DNA of 64,000 bases, taken from an uncultured beta proteobacterium (GTDB lineage: Bacteria > Pseudomonadota > Gammaproteobacteria > Burkholderiales > Burkholderiaceae_C). The stretch's first letter is position 1, and every line of letters starts with the position of its first letter. The translations under genes were made by a program, and so were the position numbers. Location: positions 1 through 64,000 of the forward strand of contig CAIJRK010000073.1 of the NCBI GenBank assembly GCA_903823025.1, in the 5' to 3' direction. Shown here piece after piece: positions 45,977-54,165 of this stretch. The notes under the pieces were generated by a model. It was not told the origin of the DNA and did not search any database. It was given only the letters and a program-made list of their open reading frames with translations.

Positions 45977-46603
45977 ATGGCAAACAACAAACCAAGCGGC
46001 CGACTGTCGCATGAAAAAATTGAGACCAACAACTTCCTGATGATCGTTTTGATCTTGTTGGTCTTGTTGGTAGGGGGGTTGGTAGAAATTGTTCCGCTGT
46101 TCTTCCAGAAATCGACAACGGAGCCGGTCAAAGGGTTGCAACCTTACACTGCATTGCAATTAGCAGGTCGTGATATTTACACCCGTGAAGGTTGTTATAA
46201 CTGCCATTCTCAAATGATCCGGCCTTTCCGTGCAGAGACACTGCGCTATGGTCACTATTCGGTTGCTGGTGAGTTTGTGTATGACCATCCATTTCAGTGG
46301 GGGAGCAAGCGCACTGGCCCTGACCTGCATCGCGTGGGTGAAAAGTACAGCGATCAGTGGCATCACGATCACCTGAATAATCCGCGTGATCTGGTTCCTG
46401 AGTCCAATATGCCAGCTTACCCATGGCTTCTCAAGAACATGGTGGATGCCAGCAAAATGCCTGCCCACATGAAGGCTTTGCGAACCGTAGGTGTTCCCTA
46501 CACTGATGAACAGATTGCTGCGGCGTCTGAAGAAGTTGAAGGTAAGACTGAAGTTGAAGCCGTCATCGCCTATTTGCAGGTTCTGGGCACCTCGGTCAAG
46601 TAA
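45977..46603 (+). CDS. ccoO: cytochrome c oxidase, cbb3-type, subunit II
   Basis: A 208-residue membrane-anchored monoheme cytochrome c. One N-terminal helix (about residues 18-44) and CYNCH at 73-77 in [17 protein letters not shown], with the Met ligand expected in [11 protein letters not shown]. The start is the ATG at 45977 ([16 protein letters not shown]), 13 bases after the ccoN stop. It passes electrons from CcoP to CcoN. Confidence 0.97.
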   Translation: MANNKPSGRLSHEKIETNNFLMIVLILLVLLVGGLVEIVPLFFQKSTTEPVKGLQPYTALQLAGRDIYTREGCYNCHSQMIRPFRAETLRYGHYSVAGEFVYDHPFQWGSKRTGPDLHRVGEKYSDQWHHDHLNNPRDLVPESNMPAYPWLLKNMVDASKMPAHMKALRTVGVPYTDEQIAAASEEVEGKTEVEAVIAYLQVLGTSVK

Positions 46604-46617
46604 GCGGGAGGCTTTAT

Positions 46618-46761
46618 ATGGAACTCGATGTCAACACCCTTCGTTCTTTGGCGACTGTCGTTAGCTTTATCACCTTTATCTGCATCATTGTGTGGGCTTA
46701 TTCCCGCAACAATGCTGCTGATTTCGATGAGGCCGCCAATCTGCCTTTTGATCAAGACTGA
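46618..46761 (+). CDS. ccoQ: cbb3-type oxidase subunit IV (CcoQ)
   Basis: A 47-residue peptide. It reads MELDVNTLRSLATVVSFITF, one transmembrane helix, then CIIVWAYSRNNAADFDEAAN. This is the usual CcoQ pattern (a short helix followed by AYSRxxxxxFDEAAxLPF). It lies between ccoO and ccoP and starts 14 bases after the ccoO stop. It stabilises the complex in other bacteria. Confidence 0.95.
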   Translation: MELDVNTLRSLATVVSFITFICIIVWAYSRNNAADFDEAANLPFDQD

Positions 46762-46784
46762 CGAACCGCAATAAAAGGAAAAAA

Positions 46785-47702
46785 ATGAGCGACTTCACAA
46801 GTAATTTTTGGGCAGTTTATGTTGCCGGGATAACTATTGTCAGTATTTTGGCGTGCCTTTTGCTGCTATGGGTTAGCGGCAAAGTCCATGCGGAGACGGC
46901 CGATGACAATTCCACCGGGCATGTGTGGGATGGCGATCTGCGTGAAATGAATAACCCATTACCGCGCTGGTGGGCATGGTTGTTTGTCATCACGATTGTT
47001 TTCTCCTTTATTTATCTGGCTCTGTATCCAGGATTAGGTAGTTATGGCGGGAAATTAGGTTGGACTTCTACAGGTCAGCACCAGGCTGAAGTAGAAAAAG
47101 GCAACGCAGAAGTAGCCCCTTTGTATGCCAAATTTTCAGCGATGAAACCCGAAGATGTGGCTAAAGATGCACAAGCCATGGCCATTGGAGAGCGGTTGTA
47201 TATGAACAACTGTGCGCAATGTCATGCCTCAGATGCCCGCGGTAACAAAGGATTCCCCAACCTAACTGACCACGACTGGTTGGGTGGCGGCACGCCTGAA
47301 ATCATCAAAGCTAATATAACGAATGGTCGTATTGGCATGATGCCGCCTATGGCTGCAGCGGTTGGGACAGCAGCAGATGTAAAAAATGTTGCTCAATATG
47401 TGTTGAGTCTTTCCGGTAGCCCTCATGACTCTGTTCAGGCTTCACTCGGCAAGTCAAAGTTCACTGCTTGCGCTGCATGTCATGGCATGGATGGCAAAGG
47501 GAATCAAGCACTAGGCGCGCCTAACCTGACAGATGACATCTGGCTGCACGGTTATGGAGAAGCTGCCATTATGGCAATGGTTAACAATGGCAAAGTTAAC
47601 CAAATGCCAGCCCAAGCAGATAAGTTAACCGAGGCGCAAATTCACGTTTTAGCCTCCTATGTTTGGGGCTTGTCTAACAACTCGGGAAACACAGTCCAAT
47701 AG
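46785..47702 (+). CDS. ccoP: cytochrome c oxidase, cbb3-type, subunit III (diheme)
   Basis: A 305-residue diheme cytochrome c with two N-terminal helices (about residues 10-31 and 61-82). Heme motifs are CAQCH at 143-147 and CAACH at 229-233. Between the helices stands the family sequence HVWDGDLREMNNPLPRWW. It receives electrons from soluble cytochromes. AAGGA lies before the ATG. Last of ccoNOQP. Confidence 0.97.
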   Translation: MSDFTSNFWAVYVAGITIVSILACLLLLWVSGKVHAETADDNSTGHVWDGDLREMNNPLPRWWAWLFVITIVFSFIYLALYPGLGSYGGKLGWTSTGQHQAEVEKGNAEVAPLYAKFSAMKPEDVAKDAQAMAIGERLYMNNCAQCHASDARGNKGFPNLTDHDWLGGGTPEIIKANITNGRIGMMPPMAAAVGTAADVKNVAQYVLSLSGSPHDSVQASLGKSKFTACAACHGMDGKGNQALGAPNLTDDIWLHGYGEAAIMAMVNNGKVNQMPAQADKLTEAQIHVLASYVWGLSNNSGNTVQ

Positions 47703-47880
47703 ACCCGTGGCGGTAGCGTAAGCTAACGTAGAAAGCGTGCTTATCCGGTTGTCACCCAAACGCTCCGCTCATCACCACTACCCGTAGAGGTGATGAGCGG
47801 TTTTCGCCGTTCCTGGTAGTGTCTTTGGGCGTTAACCGGATAAGTACGGTAGAAAGAACCAAGTCGTAGAAAGAAAACTT
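47703..47880 (+). other. 178-bp gap with nested inverted repeats between ccoP and ccoG
   Basis: The gap has an outer inverted repeat, CTTATCCGGTT (47740-47750) with AACCGGATAAG (47834-47844). Inside it is the strong hairpin at 47765-47800. The octamer GTAGAAAG occurs three times (47728-47735, 47849-47856, 47866-47873). I see no gene. The inner hairpin is probably the ccoP terminator. Confidence 0.6.
47765..47804 (+). terminator. rho-independent terminator after ccoP
   Basis: CCGCTCATCACC (47765-47776) and GGTGATGAGCGG (47789-47800) form a perfect 12-bp stem with a 12-base loop, followed by TTTTC. Confidence 0.75.
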
Positions 47881-49347
47881 TTGGACAGAAAGACATCCTC
47901 AGTAAAAAAAGTTATTCCCATCATTGCGCAAGAGGAACATAAGCCGTCCTCTCCCGATAAGGAGGCAGATGCAGTGACTCTGTCTCTTTATGCCTCACAA
48001 GAGAAGATTTATCCGCGTAGTGTCTCGGGATTTTTCTCTAATTGGCGATGGGGGATGGTTTTTCTGACGCAACTGGTGTTTTACGGAATACCTTGGTTAG
48101 GCTGGGGGCAACGTCAAGCCGTGTTGTTTGATTTGAACTCACGGCGGTTCTACATCTTTGACTTGGTGCTTTATCCGCAAGATTTTATTTATCTTGCCGG
48201 AATGCTGGTTATTGCGGCGCTGTCTTTGTTTCTTTTTACGGCAGTTGCCGGTCGTTTGTGGTGTGGTTACGCTTGCCCGCAAACGGTTTATACCGAAATT
48301 TTTCTCTGGATTGAAAAAAAGGTAGAAGGGGATCGTTCTGCCCGGATGCGCCGGGATGCCAAACCCCTATCTGCTGAAAAAGTGTTGCGCAAAAGTACGA
48401 AGCATTTTTTATGGCTCGCTTTAGCGCTTTGGACTGGCTTTACCTTTGTGGGCTATTTCACGCCAATCAAAGAACTCGGTGTCGAGTTTTTAGCGATGAG
48501 CATGAGTTCATGGGAAGTCTTTTGGACTTTCTTTTATGGCTTTGCGACCTACGGTAATGCGGGTTTCATGCGTGAGCAGGTTTGCAAACATATGTGTCCT
48601 TATGCGCGTTTCCAGAGCGCCATGTTTGACAATGACACGCTGATCGTCACCTATGATTCAGAACGTGGCGACCCAAGAGGTGCCCGATCGCGTAAGGCAG
48701 ACCCCATGGCCTTGAACCTGGGTGCTTGTGTGGATTGCAGTTTGTGTGTTCAGGTTTGTCCGACCGGCATTGATATTCGCAATGGCCTCCAATACGAGTG
48801 CATAGGATGTGGTGCCTGTGCCGATGTGTGCGATACGGTGATGGCCAAGATGGACTACGCGCCGGGTCTAATTAAATACACGACAGAAAACGCAGTACAA
48901 AAGCACTGGACACAATCGCAAACTTTGAAGCATGTTCTCAGGCCGCGCATTTTGGTTTACACCAGTGTTTTGTGCGCTATTGTGATAGCCATGGTCGTCA
49001 GTTTGTCTCTGCGTGATCCCTTTAGGGTTGATGTGGTGCGCGACAGAGGTGTCACGGCAAGAATTGTATCTGGCGGAAAAATCGAGAACGTTTATCGACT
49101 ACAGGTCATGAATGCAACTGAGTCAACTCAGCGTTATCGTATTACAGTGGGTGGCTTGCCCAATTTGATGCTAAATTCCGAGAGTGTTTTAGAGGTTGAT
49201 TCAACGCAAGCCCGCTGGATTGCATTAAGAGTGCAAGCCCCTTTTGATGTGGCAGCCCCCGGTTCACATGCGATTCAGTTTAAGGTTGACGCTTTGGATT
49301 CCAAGGGTCATATTCAAGAAAATTCAGTTTTTTTAGTTCCAAGATAA
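47881..49347 (+). CDS. ccoG: cytochrome c oxidase accessory protein CcoG (RdxA/FixG)
   Basis: A 488-residue Fe-S membrane protein with about five helices. NosR/FixG-like motif CGYACPQTVYTEIFLWIEKKVEG lies in the first half, then CKHMCPYARFQ, and two ferredoxin-type clusters in GACVDCSLCVQVCPTGIDI and ECIGCGACADVC. The C-terminal third is periplasmic. CcoG is linked to Cu(II) reduction or copper handling for oxidase assembly. The start is a TTG at 47881: an in-frame stop at 47833-47835 excludes a far upstream ATG, and no ATG lies between. Confidence 0.94.
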   Translation: MDRKTSSVKKVIPIIAQEEHKPSSPDKEADAVTLSLYASQEKIYPRSVSGFFSNWRWGMVFLTQLVFYGIPWLGWGQRQAVLFDLNSRRFYIFDLVLYPQDFIYLAGMLVIAALSLFLFTAVAGRLWCGYACPQTVYTEIFLWIEKKVEGDRSARMRRDAKPLSAEKVLRKSTKHFLWLALALWTGFTFVGYFTPIKELGVEFLAMSMSSWEVFWTFFYGFATYGNAGFMREQVCKHMCPYARFQSAMFDNDTLIVTYDSERGDPRGARSRKADPMALNLGACVDCSLCVQVCPTGIDIRNGLQYECIGCGACADVCDTVMAKMDYAPGLIKYTTENAVQKHWTQSQTLKHVLRPRILVYTSVLCAIVIAMVVSLSLRDPFRVDVVRDRGVTARIVSGGKIENVYRLQVMNATESTQRYRITVGGLPNLMLNSESVLEVDSTQARWIALRVQAPFDVAAPGSHAIQFKVDALDSKGHIQENSVFLVPR

Positions 49348-49356
49348 GGTTTTCAT

Positions 49357-49647
49357 ATGCAACAAAATACGCTTGACTTGCCCGCCCCCTGGTGGAAATT
49401 TGGTTATGTTTGGATGGTGGTGGCGGGTCCCGCCATCGTTGTTGTCGCTGGTTTTGCCACGTTATATCTCGCAATAACGAGACCTGACCCAGTTATTACT
49501 GACGATTACTACCGCAAGGGAATTGAGATCAATAACACCTTGGAAAATAAAGCTGATGCGGCCAGTTTGGCCCCTGCCATACAAGGCCGTAATCATGCGG
49601 CTACGGGGGTTCTACCCAAGACTGGGCAGCCAACAAAACTTGACTGA
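49357..49647 (+). CDS. ccoH: cbb3 oxidase assembly protein CcoH (FixH-like)
   Basis: A 96-residue single-pass membrane protein with the FixH pattern: PAPWWKFGYVWMVVAGPAIVVVAGFATLYLA, then a periplasmic DYYRKGIEINNTL. It starts 9 bases after ccoG. FixH-like proteins help CcoN or copper assembly. The C-terminal part is short compared with full FixH. Confidence 0.9.
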   Translation: MQQNTLDLPAPWWKFGYVWMVVAGPAIVVVAGFATLYLAITRPDPVITDDYYRKGIEINNTLENKADAASLAPAIQGRNHAATGVLPKTGQPTKLD

Positions 49648-49674
49648 ATTCACCAAATAATTGGGGGTATAACT

Positions 49675-49971
49675 ATGCGAATGAAACGATTGATGTGGAT
49701 CGCCTGGCCCGCTTTTCTGATGGCCGGCATCCTTGAAATTGCCGTTTTTGCAATGGTTGATCCACAAGATTTACATTGGTTTGGGCAGCCTGTTCCGCTT
49801 TCTCGGGATGGTGTTTACACCGTAGCTTTTTTTGTGTTTTGGGCCGTCACTATGGTATCTAGCGGATTAACGACGCTGCTGGCTATGTCCCCTTTTGAAG
49901 TTAATCATTGCCCGGTGCCTGCTGATGGTCGCCCAGATGAATGCGTCAAGAATGGCTCATGCCGAATCTGA
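49675..49971 (+). CDS. small two-helix membrane protein with a Cys-bearing tail, downstream of ccoH
   Basis: A 98-residue protein with two helices (about residues 6-26 and 47-70) and a short tail with three Cys (NHCPVPADGRPDECVKNGSCRI). It starts 27 bases after ccoH and is likely in the same transcript. I recall similar small proteins beside ccoG/ccoH in other Betaproteobacteria, but no function is known to me. The Cys tail could bind metal. It converges on fnr with a 14-base gap. Confidence 0.75.
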   Translation: MRMKRLMWIAWPAFLMAGILEIAVFAMVDPQDLHWFGQPVPLSRDGVYTVAFFVFWAVTMVSSGLTTLLAMSPFEVNHCPVPADGRPDECVKNGSCRI

Positions 49972-49985
49972 TTGCCTCATGCAGA

Positions 49986-50705
49986 TTAATCGTTTGCTTT
50001 TGGATTAACGATTTCTCGTAATGCCTCTGTTTTAAGAATACGAACATGGCGTTGTTTGACCTCCACAATGCCTTCTTCTACAAATTTGGAAAATGTCCGG
50101 CTGACGGTTTCAAGTTTTAATCCTAGAAAGCTGCCGATTTCTTCACGGGTCATTCGGAGTATCAATTCAGATTGTGAAAATCCTCGTGCATGTAACCGCT
50201 GCACAAGATTCAGCAAAAAGGTTGCAAGTCGTTCCTCGGCGCGCATACTTCCTAGCAGTAGCATGACACCGTGTTCACGCACAATTTCGCGGCTCATTAT
50301 TTTGTGAACATGGCGTTGAAGCACATTCACTTCACGCGACAGTTCTTCGATACGATCAAAAGGCATGACGCAGACCTCTGCATCTTCCAGTGCTACCGCA
50401 TCGCAGGTGTGGTGGTCGTTGACGATGCCATCAAGCCCGATGACTTCGCCAGCCATCTGAAATCCAGTGACTTGATCCCGACCATCTTCTGATGCCACGC
50501 GTGTCTTGAAAAATCCGGTGCGAATAGCATACAAACTTGTGAACTTCTCGCCATTGCGAAAAAGTGTGGCACCTCGCTTAATTTTGCGTCGGGCTGCGAC
50601 AAGATCATCCACCCGATCTAATTCTTCCGCACTCAGGCCCATAGGCATGCACAGTTCCCGCAAGTTACAGTTTGAACATGCGACTTTGATAGTTTGAGGG
50701 TTCAT
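49986..50705 (-). CDS. fnr: FNR/ANR-family oxygen-sensing transcriptional regulator
   Basis: A 239-residue CRP/FNR-family regulator. The N-terminal cysteines Cys10, Cys13 and Cys19 (VACSNCNLRELCM) plus Cys112 in EVCVMPFDR match the four [4Fe-4S] ligands of E. coli FNR (20, 23, 29, 122) with a constant shift of ten. The cyclic-nucleotide-like domain and dimer helix follow, and the C-terminal helix-turn-helix is at about 189-211 (MTREEIGSFLGLKLETVSRTFSKF). It should activate the cbb3 and hemN genes at low oxygen. Divergent from hemN. Confidence 0.96.
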   Translation of the reverse strand: MNPQTIKVACSNCNLRELCMPMGLSAEELDRVDDLVAARRKIKRGATLFRNGEKFTSLYAIRTGFFKTRVASEDGRDQVTGFQMAGEVIGLDGIVNDHHTCDAVALEDAEVCVMPFDRIEELSREVNVLQRHVHKIMSREIVREHGVMLLLGSMRAEERLATFLLNLVQRLHARGFSQSELILRMTREEIGSFLGLKLETVSRTFSKFVEEGIVEVKQRHVRILKTEALREIVNPKAND

Positions 50706-50738
50706 ACGGTTGATTTTGGCACCAATTCTGCTGAAGTC

Positions 50739-50752
50739 CTGATGTTGGTCAA
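50739..50752. promoter_or_regulatory. weaker FNR-box-like site near the fnr promoter
   Basis: CTGAT-gttg-GTCAA, which differs from TTGATnnnnATCAA at two positions. Its centre is about 41 bases before the fnr start codon (minus strand), so autoregulation is possible. Low-symmetry match, so treat as tentative. Confidence 0.4.
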
Positions 50753-50780
50753 ATATTCCAAAATTGAAATTCCTTAAAAT

Positions 50781-50794
50781 TTGACAAGCATCAA
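50781..50794 (+). promoter_or_regulatory. candidate FNR box upstream of hemN
   Basis: TTGAC-aagc-ATCAA, one base off the FNR consensus. Its centre is about 58 bases before the hemN ATG. The same bases can be read as a sigma-70 promoter: TTGACA at 50781-50786, 17 bases, TATTTT at 50804-50809. The site could therefore be an activator site or a box overlapping a -35 element. Confidence 0.65.
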
Positions 50795-50845
50795 GACTAA
50801 ATTTATTTTTAAAGCATTTTTAAAAGTTTTGTCAAGGAATTATTT

Positions 50846-52243
50846 ATGGATACAACTGTTGTGGAACCCGTTTCCGAAGACTTATTGCGCCGATTTGACG
50901 TTTCCGGGCCGCGCTACACCTCCTACCCGACGGCTGATCGTTTCGTCGAAGCTTTTTCAGTGGATGACTATATTCAAGCCTTGAATTTGCGCCGTTCTGC
51001 CGCTGCCGCCATGGCATCGCCTTTGTCTATTTATATTCACATTCCATTTTGTGAATCATTGTGTTACTACTGTGCTTGCAACAAGATCATCACCAAGCAC
51101 CATGATCGTGCCGCTCCTTATTTAAAGTATTTGAGTCGTGAAGTTGATTTGCACACGGCGCAACTGGGCCTTGGGCAAACGGTATCGCAATTGCATTTGG
51201 GTGGTGGTTCCCCCACGTTTTTAACAGACGATGAATTGCGTGAACTTATGGCCATGTTGCGCCGTAATTTCACGTTGACACCTGATGGCGAATACTCGAT
51301 TGAGGTTGATCCACGAACGATTGATGCAGCACGGCTGGCTACGTTAGCCGAGCTTGGTTTTAACCGTCTGAGCTTTGGTGTTCAGGATTTTGACCCTGCC
51401 GTGCAAAAAGCGGTCCATCGTGTGCAGCCAGCCGGACAAGTTTTTGCACTGGTTGAGGCGGCCCGCCAACACAAGTTTGAGTCCATCAATCTGGATCTTA
51501 TTTATGGACTGCCCCTGCAAAGCCCTGACTCGTTTGATCGCACGCTGGCTCAGGTGATTGAACTGCGTCCCGACCGCATCGCTCTGTACGCTTACGCCCA
51601 TTTGCCGGAACGTTTCAAGCCTCAGCGCCGCATTGACACGCTCTCGTTGCCAAGCGGTGCGGCTAAAGTGGCCATGCTGGCACGTTCTATGGCGGCTTTT
51701 ATAGGCGCGGGTTATGTCTATGTGGGGATGGATCACTTTGCCTTGCCCACCGATGCGTTAGCTATTGCCAAACGCCAGGGACGCCTGCATCGCAATTTTC
51801 AGGGCTACAGCACACAACCCGATTGCGATTTGATTGGTCTGGGCGTTTCATCCATTGGCCGGATTGGGGCTACTTATAGTCAAAATGCGAAAACGCTAGA
51901 GGAGTATTACGATTACCTTGACCAAGGCGTTTTGCCGGTGGTTCGGGGTCTGGCACTTTCGCGCGATGATTTGATGCGCCGCTCGGTCATCATGGCCTTG
52001 ATGTGCCAAGGGCAAGTGTTGTTCGAGTCGATTGAATTAGCGTATTTGATTGATTTCAAAAAGTACTTCTTTACTGAGTTTGAAGCCTTGCAAAAACTAG
52101 CTGATCAAGGGCTTGTCACGCTGGATGAGAGTGGCATTCAAGTGACGGCTACTGGCTGGTTCTTTGTGCGTGCCGTTGCGATGGTGTTTGATCGTTATTT
52201 ACAAACAGACCGCACGCGCGCCCGGTTCTCTAAAATTATTTAA
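50846..52243 (+). CDS. hemN: oxygen-independent coproporphyrinogen III oxidase (radical SAM)
   Basis: A 465-residue radical SAM enzyme that decarboxylates coproporphyrinogen III to protoporphyrinogen IX without O2. The cluster motif is Cys69, Cys73 and Cys76 (CX3CX2C in HIPFCESLCYYCACNK) with Cys78 next, as in true HemN. SAM features: LHLGGGSPTFL and SIEVDPRT. The C-terminal HemN domain is complete. Its position by fnr and the cbb3 genes fits a low-oxygen heme supply. Confidence 0.97.
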   Translation: MDTTVVEPVSEDLLRRFDVSGPRYTSYPTADRFVEAFSVDDYIQALNLRRSAAAAMASPLSIYIHIPFCESLCYYCACNKIITKHHDRAAPYLKYLSREVDLHTAQLGLGQTVSQLHLGGGSPTFLTDDELRELMAMLRRNFTLTPDGEYSIEVDPRTIDAARLATLAELGFNRLSFGVQDFDPAVQKAVHRVQPAGQVFALVEAARQHKFESINLDLIYGLPLQSPDSFDRTLAQVIELRPDRIALYAYAHLPERFKPQRRIDTLSLPSGAAKVAMLARSMAAFIGAGYVYVGMDHFALPTDALAIAKRQGRLHRNFQGYSTQPDCDLIGLGVSSIGRIGATYSQNAKTLEEYYDYLDQGVLPVVRGLALSRDDLMRRSVIMALMCQGQVLFESIELAYLIDFKKYFFTEFEALQKLADQGLVTLDESGIQVTATGWFFVRAVAMVFDRYLQTDRTRARFSKII

Positions 52244-52254
52244 CGGGTAAATTG

Positions 52255-52932
52255 ATGGAATGGTCGCTTGCCATGACGGCATTATTGATGGGTTTGGCGG
52301 GTGGACCGCATTGCATCGCCATGTGTGGGGCCGCTTGTGCGGGCATTGGACAAGCGGCCGGACCGAATAAAAATTCGGCCATGTGGAGCTTTCAGGCGGG
52401 TCGGATTATAGGTTATTCCGCTTTGGGGGCTGTGGCGGCCGCTTCCATGCAGGCTTTAGGCTGGTTAACGGTTCAATCGGCCGCCTTGCGTCCGGTCTGG
52501 ACGCTTTTTCATGTGGCGATGTTCGTGCTTGGTTTGTTGTTGCTCCTCAAAGCACAGCAACCGATCTGGCTGGAGCAGGCGGGCAAAAAAATATGGCACG
52601 GGGCGCGTTCACTGGCGCAAGGTCGTGGCCGGGGTGCCCCTTTGGTTATTGGCGCTCTTTGGACTTTTTTACCTTGTGGCTTGTTGTACTCGGCCTTGCT
52701 GGTGGCGGCTTTGACGGGTGGCGCGCTTAAAGGGGCCGCTGTTATGGCTTTATTTGCTTTGGGCACCAGTCTGTCGATGATGGCGGGGCCTTGGTTGTGG
52801 TTTCGTTTACGAGGAAAAGGCGCGGGTGATTGGGGAGTTCGACTCGCGGGTCTGGCACTGGCTGCCAGTTCTGGTTGGGCGATCTGGATGGCCTTTGCGC
52901 ATGATACGGCGCCATGGTGTGTCACCCTTTGA
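52255..52932 (+). CDS. SafE/TauE-like membrane protein, probably cbb3/copper related
   Basis: A 225-residue protein with about six helices. It begins with the motif LAGGPHCIAMCGAACAG. The GGPHC-xx-MCG pattern and LPCGLLYSALLVAALTGGALKGAAVM match the DsbD-like or SafE-type transporters often annotated in cbb3 clusters. It may move copper or other assembly factors. The ATG at 52255 is preferred to the TTG three bases earlier. It follows hemN by 11 bases. Confidence 0.85.
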   Translation: MEWSLAMTALLMGLAGGPHCIAMCGAACAGIGQAAGPNKNSAMWSFQAGRIIGYSALGAVAAASMQALGWLTVQSAALRPVWTLFHVAMFVLGLLLLLKAQQPIWLEQAGKKIWHGARSLAQGRGRGAPLVIGALWTFLPCGLLYSALLVAALTGGALKGAAVMALFALGTSLSMMAGPWLWFRLRGKGAGDWGVRLAGLALAASSGWAIWMAFAHDTAPWCVTL

Positions 52933-52951
52933 GCGTGAATAGCCGCTGACT

Positions 52952-54148
52952 TCAGCGCGTCTTGACCCGGCTGCCTTCTCGCAATTTGGTATCGGGATAA
53001 ATGATGACTTGGGTGCCGGGCATTAGTCCCGTTTTGACCCAAGCTTCCAGTCCATTGCGCGCCGCCACTTCAATTTCTACCTGGCGGGCACGACCGCCCT
53101 CCACCACAAACAGGGCAGACCGTGACCCGACAGGAAACAAGGCGCTGACCGGCACCTTGACCGCGTTCTCCACCACTTGCACCAGCACTCGGACATCGAC
53201 CTTGAATCCATCGCCCAGCGTGGCCCACTTTTCTGAGGCTGATGTGATGTCAATAACCGTGTTGACGCGTTGCTCCTCCACACCTAGCGCCGACACTTTG
53301 GTAAAGGCGGCAGGTTCAACCAACCGGACTTGACCATCCAAAACGTCCGGGCCGCCCCAGTTCACCAGATGCACCGGACTGCCGAGTTTGATCTGCGCGG
53401 CCTCTTCGCTCAGGATATCCACCACGACTTCCAGCTGGGTCGGGTCGCCCAGTTCCATGAGCGGCGTGCCGACCATCACAACACCTTCACTTTGTTGCCA
53501 CACTTTGAGTACCTTGCCAGCGATGGGCGCCTTGACTTCAACGGCGTGTTGAACTGTATTTTTTGCAATAGGTAAGCGTTGTGAAAATTGTTGCAAAGTC
53601 ACCCGTGATTGATCGAGTTCATGTTGCGCTACAACGACTTCCTGCCGTGAACTTTCCAGTTCTTTCTCACGCAGACGAACATTGAACTGCTCGGTTTCAT
53701 TTTGGTTGCTTGAAACAAACCCTTGTTGCGCCAGCAGGTTGCTACGTTTGAAGTCTGCCCGCGCTTGGGCGAGCGCTGCCATGGCGCGCTCTTGATTGGC
53801 CTGCGCTTTGGCGACTGCCGCTTGCAAGGCGCCGATGCGGGCCAGCTGCTCGGCGCGGGCGCGCGCATCCAATAATGTTGGATCTGTCGGCCAAAGCGTC
53901 GCGATAACCTCGCTAACCTTGACCGCATCACCCTGTTTTAAAGTGAGACGTGCCACACGCCCGGTCAACGGTGTGGAGATAACGTAGCGCTCACGCAGAC
54001 GTGTTTTGCCATCCTCCTGCACGGCGCGTTCAAACCGGCCTTGGGTCACCGTGGCGGTTTCAACCGTCAAAGCGGTTGGCATAAAAGCCCAGATCAGCCC
54101 GACCAGAACCAACACAGCGAGGACGATCATCAACACTTTTCTTTTCAT
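52952..54148 (-). CDS. HlyD/RND-type periplasmic adaptor of second ABC exporter
   Basis: A 398-residue adaptor with an N-terminal anchor (about residues 5-25) and an alpha-hairpin (about 95-195). The lipoyl half-motifs are at RVARLTLKQGDAVKVSEVIA and APIAGKVLKVWQQSEGVV, with a barrel region in the C-terminal half. It is the last of three genes (ATPase, permease, adaptor), 17 bases after the permease. The ATPase-permease-adaptor order is the reverse of the order in the first exporter operon. Confidence 0.9.
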   Translation of the reverse strand: MKRKVLMIVLAVLVLVGLIWAFMPTALTVETATVTQGRFERAVQEDGKTRLRERYVISTPLTGRVARLTLKQGDAVKVSEVIATLWPTDPTLLDARARAEQLARIGALQAAVAKAQANQERAMAALAQARADFKRSNLLAQQGFVSSNQNETEQFNVRLREKELESSRQEVVVAQHELDQSRVTLQQFSQRLPIAKNTVQHAVEVKAPIAGKVLKVWQQSEGVVMVGTPLMELGDPTQLEVVVDILSEEAAQIKLGSPVHLVNWGGPDVLDGQVRLVEPAAFTKVSALGVEEQRVNTVIDITSASEKWATLGDGFKVDVRVLVQVVENAVKVPVSALFPVGSRSALFVVEGGRARQVEIEVAARNGLEAWVKTGLMPGTQVIIYPDTKLREGSRVKTR

Positions 54149-54165
54149 CGAATGCTTTCTGTTGC

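Noticed and set aside
49986-50013. AATCGTT/AACGATT inverted repeat at the end of fnr as a terminator
   Set aside because: AT-rich 7-bp stem with a 12-base loop and no T-tract; too weak to call.
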